Assembly: GCA_038501625.1 (NCBI GenBank)
Contig: JAZAYU010000113.1
Coordinates: 930,001 to 994,000, forward strand
Direction: 5' to 3'
From: Corbicula japonica
Lineage: Eukaryota > Mollusca > Bivalvia > Venerida > Cyrenidae
Length of the DNA stretch: 64,000 nucleotides
How positions within the stretch are numbered: position 1 is the first letter of the stretch; each line of letters begins with the position of its first letter. Positions 56,541-64,000 of the stretch are shown here, one piece after another. The notes under the pieces are model-generated. The model had not been told where the DNA came from, made no database searches, and worked only from the letters and a program-made list of their open reading frames with translations. Both the position numbers and the translations under genes were made by a program.

Positions 56541-57090
56541 TTACAAACAGTGAATAAAATATTCAGAAAAGCCTGATTTTCAAAGTGCTATAAAGTAAGA
56601 ATCTTTATTTGGTCAGTATCCATAGAAATTGACAAAATTTACCCTATAAAATCTTCCAAAATTCTATTCTGTTTAGTTCCACCCATTGTTTTCTTGTTTA
56701 GGGCAAACCCATTCTTTTATCTGGGGACCATACGCTGCTGAACATGGAATGGTATTAATCTGAAAATACCACATTAGGGGTTCCATGTTCACGGCTATAT
56801 GCACACCATCATTTGGAATGGTCAAAATTGTACTGTTTATTGGTGTAAATATCGAGTTGTGCTCAACCCGGGGCTTGGCGGTGTGGGCAGTAATTTGCAT
56901 TTCTATTACTGTCCATGAACAGGCTCAATGAAACTGAGCCTGCTATATTTTCATATTTGTCGTGTTTGATGACTTTCAAAGTTCCCACAGTTCATCTATT
57001 TCAATACCACAGCAGCATTGTTTGTGCCGTGAGGCGGCTGTAAAAAGTCTCCCCATACATTAAATCAGTGCTGTTATCAATTATGTCCTT
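56541..57090. repeat. Repeat block X-Y, first copy
   Basis: Block Y (about 56660-57005) runs from ATTCTGTTTAGTT through GGGGACCATACGC, GGAATGGTATTAATCTGAAA and ACTGTTTATTGGTGTAAATA to GAACAGGCTCAAT. It continues with GCGGCTGTAAAAAGTCTCCCC, which resembles a linker of the tRNA-like array at 9.6 kb. Block X (about 56545-56640) precedes it. On the - strand block Y is open for 76 codons (56900-56673; MWYFQINTIPCSAAYGPQIK), and the second copy keeps most of these residues despite a stop. Confidence 0.65.
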
Positions 57091-58812
57091 TTAAGGTCGT
57101 TGAGCACGATACTTATGTACTTTGTTAATATTACTTCTAAAATTACCTTGTTTTAATATTTTGGCCAGTTTTGAGATGGACGGTTTCAATTTTCCAGCCA
57201 ATATTGATTCGGATATTTGTTCAAACACCCCCAAGGATATACGCCTTTCCAATAATTCGATGAATTTATTTGGTTACCTCCCCTGTCCAGTCACGTGACT
57301 GCTTTACAGGAAAAATGATTGCGCGCTGTAATAACGTAATAGGGAATATGTACCTACAACTTTCATTTTTATCATAAAATTATTTTTTGAAAAATGTATT
57401 TTCTCTTTGAATTAGTAATAATACATCAGCGCCATGATATTTTTGAAAATAATTGATAAAACAATCAGGTTTCTGACTAAAAGTGTCAATTCATTATTCC
57501 TCGCATTAAACACTAAACGACTTGAACTAACAGACAGTCGCAGTGTTCTCTTCACGGCTTAATTGAGTCTCGTTTCCGGATTAGCGTGTTTATTCAACTA
57601 CTGACATCATGTTGTGATTATGTCGGCGGCGATTGATTTTGAAGGCGGCATGCCATAAACATGTCAAACTGTCTCGCACACGGGGTCATCTGTCAATTAC
57701 TTAAAGGGGCAGATATCATTGACCAATAGAGATCGTGTAATTTCTGTTTGCAAGGTATCTACACCTCCCAATTCTTAAGTATTTCGGAGTCCTTTAACTA
57801 CTGGATGTGCCAGCAAATGTATTTGATTTAGCACTTAAATGGATTCTTAATCAACATTACGACACGTTATAGAAACAAAAGCCGTCAATAAGAAACAAAT
57901 CTTGTCAAAACATTTTATATATGTTTAATTAAGAGTTTGGGCTTTTATACCAAAATTATAATCTGTCAAACCTAAGAAATCTAAATTGGATATTCAACCA
58001 TATTGTGATATAAATATTCCCATCTTTTTGGAAGCCGGCATCTAAATCCTTGGATTTTATTCTACGAATGATACTTCTACAACAAACAATCAGATTACCG
58101 ATCTTGTTTTATTTCAAGACAGAATCAATCATATTTGCTTGTGAAGTATACCTAACATTTTCAATATTCAAATTATTTATTCGTTGACCATAAACGCCTT
58201 AAATTTATAGCACAATTCTATTGTTCAAATGTGTAAGTATGAACAAATTCAGATTGTATTTTTTTGTCTACAGATCATGTAACCAGATGTTGACATATCA
58301 CGATTTCCAGATAATAGCGCATTACTAGCCTTAGCAATTTGCAACATTTACACCAGTAAAATATATTTTCAGCAGAAAAGATATTAAGAAGAAATTGTTG
58401 TACATAATTGGTAAAATTAATGCTTATGTTTGTCCAAATTGCGTTTCATACTGCCTACTATCAACAAGAATGGTACATGTTCTTAAATCATTAAAAATCA
58501 AAATATCTAACAAATAGTAAACATAAAAAAAGTCTGGCTAGAATAACAGACCAGCAACTTATTTTTTCACCGCCGGCGACGAACGCAGACCTGCAATATA
58601 GCGGATAAGGTTAGCTATTATGTGCTTAAGCCATTGGCCCGATCGTTCAGCTATCCTGCAGAGCCTCGTTTTGGATTGATTTTCTGTCGCGGGAAGTAAC
58701 TCGTACAGGACTGCGAAACTGTTTATTGGAAAGGCGTATACTTCATGCTTTTTAAATTTTGCCTTTGGCGTTGTCTCTGATATGCAGGATTTATATTCTA
58801 AGATCCCCTGTC
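57091..58812. other. Interval between the paired repeats
   Basis: No coding region or repeat recognised. The interval is enclosed by two copies of block Y in the same orientation. Confidence 0.4.
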
Positions 58813-59480
58813 AAAACTCTACCTCCAGTATTCTGTTTAGTTCTGCCCATTGTTTGCTCATTTAGGGCAGACCCATTCTTTTATCTGGGGACCATACGCG
58901 GTTGAACATGGAATGGTATTAATCTGAAAATACCACATTGAAGGTTCCATCTTCACCGCCATACGCACACCAATGTTTGGGATGGTCAAAATTGTACTGT
59001 TTATTGGTGTAAATATTAAGCTGCACTTAACCCAGTGCTAGGCAGCGTGGGGAGTAATTTGCATTTCCCTTACTGTCCATGAATGGGCTCAATCAAACCA
59101 AGCCTGCAATATTTTCATGTTTGTGGTGTTTCATGGTTTCCAAAGTTCCCTTTTCATCTATTCCAGAGCAAAGTTCTTAATATTGCATAACACAGATCTA
59201 AGGAGCAAAGTTCATTAAGTCATTGACCAGCAACGGGAGGATTAAACTCTGATAATGCATCCTAATAACATCATAAGATTGAATCTTAATATAACTGAAG
59301 ACAGGAAGAAATATTGGAATTTTGACACTTGAAATTTTCACTCTGCTACTAAAATTTTTGTTTCTAATTTTATCACTGAACAATGAGTGAATAAATTGTT
59401 CAGGAAAGATTGAATTTTAAGATGGTATAAAGTTTGTGTCAAAATCTGGTTGATAACTGTAGAAAATCAAAGGTTAAAAA
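58813..59480. repeat. Repeat block Y-X, second copy
   Basis: Block Y' (about 58828-59165) is a direct copy of 56660-57005 with scattered changes. A segment like block X follows at about 59365-59460 (GTGAATAAATTGTTCAG, TGGTATAAAGTT, GTAGAAAATC). The order is X-Y ... Y'-X'. Confidence 0.6.
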
Positions 59481-59514
59481 CAGAATTTAAAAGATTTTTT
59501 TTTTAAATCCTCAG

Positions 59515-59842
59515 GGCGGGGACCCTGGGCAATTTAAGAACATGATTTTTATAATTTGAGTAGAGATCATCAATATCAATATTCATACCAAATTTGATGA
59601 CAATTGGATAAAAAAAGGTGACCTCTATTGTGTTAACAAAATTTTTGCTTTAATCTGACCTAATGACCTAGTTTTTGAACGAAGATGAACCAGTTATGAA
59701 CTTGACCTAGATATTATTCAGATAAACATTCTGACCAAGTTTGAAGACTGTCGGATAAAAATTGAGACCGCTAGAGTGCTGACAACAATTGTGAATGGAC
59801 GACGGACGACATGCGATCACAAAAGCTCACCCTGTCACTATG
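59515..59842 (+). mobile_element. Right part of a degenerate pearl-like element
   Basis: One to two array units (TAATGACCTAGTTTTTGAAC, AACATTCTGACCAAGTTTGA) precede a right end GTGAATGGACGACGGACGAC, AAAAGCTCACCCTGTCAC. Confidence 0.65.
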
Positions 59843-60640
59843 AAAAAATGTTAATTAGTATTTTGTTGTACAGTTATTAGAAATGTATTTGCACAAAATT
59901 CACATATAAAATAACCGTTTAATTGTCTCATTGCAAGAAACATGCACAACAAGTTATGCCCTTGGCAAGAAATAAAATCAATCAACGGGGAATAATTTAA
60001 AAGAATGACATGAAATGCTCTATAAAGTCAATCAAAGGGGAATAATTTAACGAAATATTGGGACAAAATATGAGCAATATTTTCGCAAAGCATACTTAAC
60101 ACTGCTTTTATGCAAAAAAAAATTGTGGCACCTTGTAGTAAGACTCCAATTACCCTACATATTTGTAGCTATCAAAATTTACAAATATCAGATCCATTTT
60201 TGTTATTGTTTGTTGTAACACCTGATTCACCATTTGTGGAAACTTGTAATTTTGCATCAACAAGCACAGTTGCTGGTAGGTTGTAATGTCTGTGTTGAAG
60301 TCACCTGTTTTTGTTTGGATTTTTCAAAAAGGTAGAGTTACAGTGCTTGACATGCATGCCAAGTTAGGAGTTGTTTGAACCAAGTTTGGAGTCATTTGAA
60401 CCGATGGTGACAAAGTTATGCTCCGGACAAGAAATGCTCTACAAAAAATCAATCAAAGGGGAATAATTCAAAAAAGGAACAAGGTAGAGTTAAGGCTCTT
60501 GTGCACTGCACTTCGAGTCATTGCCAGAAACATGCATTCCAAGTTTGGAGTCATTTGGACCTAGGATGACAAAGTGAGGCTTCAGACAAGGAAATCATCT
60601 GTGGACACTGACACCGCCCAAAGAAATCCTTATATGTCGC
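59843..60640. repeat. Old array-like repeats
   Basis: TCAATCAAAGGGGAATAATT recurs near 59985, 60030 and 60450, and AAGTTTGGAGTCATTTG(A/G)ACC near 60385 and 60550. The spacing is about 160 bp. It is probably the core of another array element without clear ends. Confidence 0.5.
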
Positions 60641-60717
60641 CTAGTCAGAGCTGTCACTTGAAATTGACAAATGCCCCAGAATGCAGCTTTGAAATCAAAT
60701 TTGTATACATATGTTTC

Positions 60718-62046
60718 AAGAGGGCCAATTGGCCCTAAATCGCTAACCTGATTCTTAGATACATGAAATGTAGGTAAACCAAATCATATTGAAGTACTGT
60801 ACAGTATGGTATGGTACGGTACAGTACAATACTGTACCATACCATAACATACTGTACTATACTAAAGTTATTAAGTGGAAACTGAATTTCTATTTTTAGC
60901 AACATTAACCTTGACCTTGATCAGAGAAACCTGGGTATCAATCCCAAGCTGCATCTTGATATAAGTGACTCATATTTTTCAAGTTTGGAGTCAATAAGCC
61001 AAAGCAAACTCAAGTTATTTAGCAGAAACTGAATTTCTATTTTTAGCAACAGTGACCTTGACCTTCATCTCAGAAACCTGGATAGCAACCCCAAGCTGCC
61101 TCTTAATATAAACCAGCATTACACCAAGTTTAGAGTCAATAGGCCAAAGCAAACTCAAGTTATTAAGTGGAAACTGAATTTCTAATTTTAGTAACAGTGA
61201 CCTTGACCTTCATCAGACATTTGGTTAGCAATCCCAAGCTGCATCTTGATATAAGCTACCCAATCAGGTGTCATTAGGATAAACATTCTGACCAAGTTTG
61301 ATGAAGATCAGACCAAAATTAAGACCGCTTTAGGGGGGAGAAGCTTTTTCTATAATTTGACCTAGTGACCTATTTTGATTTCAAGGTCACATAACCCGGT
61401 TTCGAACTTGATCAAGATATCATTCAGATAAACATTCTGACCAAGTTTTAAAATGATCCCACCAAAATTAAGACCTCCAGGGTGCAGACAAGCTTTTTCT
61501 TTAATTTGACCTAGTGACCTAGTTTTAAAGATCACATGACACGGTTAAGAACTTGATCTAGATATCATTGAGATAAACATTCTGACCAAGTTTAAAGAAG
61601 ATCGCACCAAAATTCAGACTGTTAGAGTGCAGACAAGCTTTTTTCCTATAATTTGACCTAGTGACCTAGATTTCAAGGCAACATGACCCAGTTTCGAACT
61701 TGACCTAGATATCGTTGAAATAAACATTCTGACCTAGTTTGAAGAAGATCCCACCAAAATTATGACAGCTAGAGTGCGGACAAGCTTTTTCTATAATTTG
61801 ACCTAGTGACCTAGATTTCATGGTTACATGACCCAGTTTCAAACATGACCTAGATATCATTGAGGTTAACATTCTGACCAAGTTTGAAGAAGATCCTACC
61901 AAAATTAAGACCCCTAGGGTGCAGACAAGCTTTTTCATTAATTTGACGTAGTGACCTAGTTTAAAGGGTCACATGACCCAGTTACAAAATTGATCTAGAT
62001 ATCATTAAGATAAACATTCTGACCAAGTTTAAATAAGATCGCACCA
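60718..62046 (+). mobile_element. Pearl-like array element, right end lost
   Basis: The left end CAAGAGGGCCAATTGGCCCT is followed by AAATCGCTAACCTGATTC. The core starts with units of TTCTATTTTTAGCAACAGTG and CCTTGACCTTCATC, then changes after about 61270 to units of about 140 bp with TAATTTGACCTAGTGACC, CACATGACCCAGTTTC, AACATTCTGACCAAGTTT and ACCAAAATTAAGACC. The array breaks at 62047, where another element end begins. Confidence 0.75.
60793..60862. repeat. Palindrome built from GTACTGTACAGTATGG
   Basis: GAAGTACTGTACAGTATGGT and GTATGGTACGGTACAGTA on the left are mirrored by ACTGTACCATACCATAACAT and ACTGTACTAT on the right. The arms are about 32 bp with a loop of a few bases. Such a palindrome could extrude a cruciform. 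Confidence 0.8.
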
Positions 62047-63234
62047 AAACGAGAGGTGTTTGTCAAACACAAATGCCCCCCCTGACGTGCAAGTGATATC
62101 TATTAGCATTGAATTTAAATTTTTGGAAATTTAGAGACTTTTGTAAGCTTTAGCAATGAAGGGTACCAGTCATGAAAGCAATTTACAAGACGGTGGAACT
62201 CCTATATATCAATAACCAGGTCATCCAATGAGAGGATTACATTTACCTCGACAAACATAAGCGCGTGTAGATTAACCTAGTCTAACACAAAGGATTTTAT
62301 TGTAATTTAAATCAAATATTCGCTATTGGCGGAGATATAGTAGCTCTAGTGTTATGTCAATTCCGGTAATGTGCAGGCTTTAGTGACCATCCATACGAAA
62401 CCAAAGCATTTAATAAACACAAGTGAGTGATAATCAGTGCCTATTTATGACACGGCATATATTGAAATAGTTTAAAACAAGGTTTTTTGTTGTCAAGGCC
62501 TCCGTGACCTTGACCTTTGACCTACTTGATCAAGATATCATTCAGATAAACATTCTGACCAAGTTTTAAAATGATCCCACCAAAATTAAGACCTCCAGGG
62601 TGCAGACAAGCTTTTTCTTTAATTTGACCTAGTGACCTAGTTTTAAAGATCACATGACACGGTTAAGAACTTGATCTAGATATCATTGAGATAAACATTC
62701 TGACCAAGTTTAAAGAAGATCGCACCAAAATTCAGACTGTTAGAGTGCAGACAAGCTTTTTTCCTATAATTTGACCTAGTGACCTAGATTTCAAGGCAAC
62801 ATGACCCAGTTTCGAACTTGACCTAGATAGAGTTAAGTAATAGGCCACATTAAGTTTCATGTTAAAGTTGCATTTAAAAGGGGCATAACCCATAAAATAG
62901 TGAAAGTGGAGTTATCGTTCTTGTTGCCACGGATTGCTTGGTCCACGCCCATAATATATTCCAAGTATGAAGTGAATAGGATAAGTACTTTAAAAGTTAT
63001 AGGCCACATTAAGTTTCATGTTAAAGCTTGGGGACTACCGGACAACGTCCTACGATGACGACAACAACGCCGACGTTGCCGGACAATAGCATCCCTATGT
63101 GTCTTCGTGCTACCGCAGGCGACACAAAAACCATTTACATGGAAACTGTAAAATAAAAATTAGCATCCCTATGTGTCTTCGTGCTACCGCAGGCGACACA
63201 AAAAGCATTTACATGGAAACTGTAAAATAAAAAT
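62047..63234. mobile_element. Second type of array element with a captured array segment
   Basis: It opens with ACGAGAGGTGTTTGTCAAAC, a hairpin (GTGTTTG TC AAACAC), then AAATGCCCCCC. TTATAGGCCACATTAAGTTT and TTTCATGTTAAAG occur at about 62838 and 62998 as two units. Near the right are ACCGGACAACGTCCTACGAT and a 74-bp unit repeated twice (63087-63160, 63161-63234; one difference) containing TGTGTCTTCGTGCTACC and GCAGGCGACACA, which can pair. 62524-62829 is an exact copy of 61406-61711. Confidence 0.65.
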
Positions 63235-63399
63235 GCAAAATTTTAAATTTTGCATGCAGATAGCTTTGGTTCAAAGGATTTTCTTAAAATTCAATGCACA
63301 CAGACCATTATCTTTGCAAGACTGTTATGCTGGTGACAAGCAGCTGAGTGTTCTTTTGAGGTACTGCAAAAATGTGTCAAGTGAAAAAGGTTTCAATGA

Positions 63400-64000
63400 T
63401 CTATAATAGGCGAAAGTAAAAAAACGGGAGGTAACCCAACAAATAAGGTAACCAGAGTTATGTAAGTTGTCAAGGTCATGAGTTGTGTAGTGGTAAGTAA
63501 GGGTGTAATGTTTCATAGCATTGCTCCTTGCAGAACATTGAAAAAATATCCAACTTGCTGAAACAGGTTAACCATTCCTCCAAGTCTAAAATGGGTAGAT
63601 AACTCCAAAAATGAGGTAACCAGAGTTATGTAAATTATCAGGGTCATGAGTTGTGTAGTATTAATTAAGTGTTTAAACTTTAATGCCAATTGTTTCTGTA
63701 GAAATTGACAAATATGCAAGTTGCCGAAACATCTTAACCATTTATCTCTAAGTACAAATTGGGGAGATAACCCTGAAATAAGATAGCCAGAGATGTGTAT
63801 CTTGTTAGAGTCATACCCTGTGTACTGTATAGTAAGTTTGTAACCTTTCATGCTAATGCTCTTTGTAGAAATTGAAAAATATCCAACTTGCCGAAACAAT
63901 TTAACCATTTATATCCAAGTATAAAATGGGGAGATAATCCCAGAAAAAGGAAACAAGACTTACGTAACTTGTAAGGATCATCATCTGTGCACTGTTAAGT
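63400..64000. repeat. Tandem array of about 167-bp units running off the window
   Basis: AGGTAACCAGAGTTATGTAA at about 63447 and 63613, with diverged versions near 63783 and 63950. Each is followed by GTCATGAGTTGTGTAGT-like and CCAACTTGC(T/C)GAAACA-like segments. It continues beyond the window edge. Confidence 0.65.

Noticed and set aside
56673..56900. Host gene exon on the - strand
   Set aside because: The block is repeated 2.2 kb away with an in-frame stop and is part of an interspersed family, so a host exon is unlikely. It is kept only as a repeat with a peptide.

Overview
This is an animal genome window. Genes are split by GT-AG introns, most of the sequence is AT-rich and non-coding, and there are many diverged transposons plus one 500-base run of N (39200-39699) that marks an assembly gap. 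The combination of pearl-like tandem-array elements (cores of about 145 bp between hairpin ends such as AGAGGGCCA...TGGCCCT and ...GGTGAGCTAAAA), a restriction-like-endonuclease retroelement remnant and mollusc-type LINE tails suggests a bivalve mollusc. That assignment is inference; I cannot name the species.

Two host genes are supported. On the + strand, 2330-7048 carries the last four exons of 6-phosphogluconolactonase (pentose phosphate pathway); the first exon is not visible and probably lies upstream. On the - strand, 50516 down to 45049 carries six exons, in one continuous frame, of a Gln/Pro-rich protein that I do not recognise. It probably continues in both directions.

The rest is mobile DNA. 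0.3-7 kb: PGLS introns holding a foldback repeat family and a cluster of pogo-like MITEs with TA duplications. 9.6-10.2 kb: a tandem tRNA-like array. 10.7-11.4 kb: a pearl-like remnant. 12.97-22.3 kb: two elements with the same roughly 92-bp inverted ends. The second is 8.3 kb, has a 9-bp target duplication, and contains a 7.3-kb element with different inverted ends. Inside that element are a retroelement endonuclease remnant, two head-to-tail units that share their end sequences but not their interiors, and an array rich in TTGGC motifs. 23.5-28.5 kb: a dead LINE (endonuclease plus reverse transcriptase) split by a 1.27-kb pearl-like element and a 420-bp MITE, both with target duplications. 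29-36.5 kb: further LINE fragments and small inverted-repeat elements. 37.4-38.9 kb: a degenerate array and an interspersed repeat. 39.7-43.75 kb: the 5' part of a Ty3/Gypsy-like LTR element on the - strand (LTR, gag, protease) cut off by the gap. 43.8-45 kb: another array. 45-50.5 kb: the Q-rich gene with MITEs in its introns. 51-55.2 kb: a foldback repeat split by a 1.5-kb element, then a homogeneous 14-unit pearl-like array. 56-64 kb: paired direct repeats and more arrays, including an exact 306-bp duplication between two of them.

The two genes show no functional link. The window is best read as two host genes in a repeat-dense region where element ends, target duplications and interrupted reading frames allow the order of insertions to be reconstructed.
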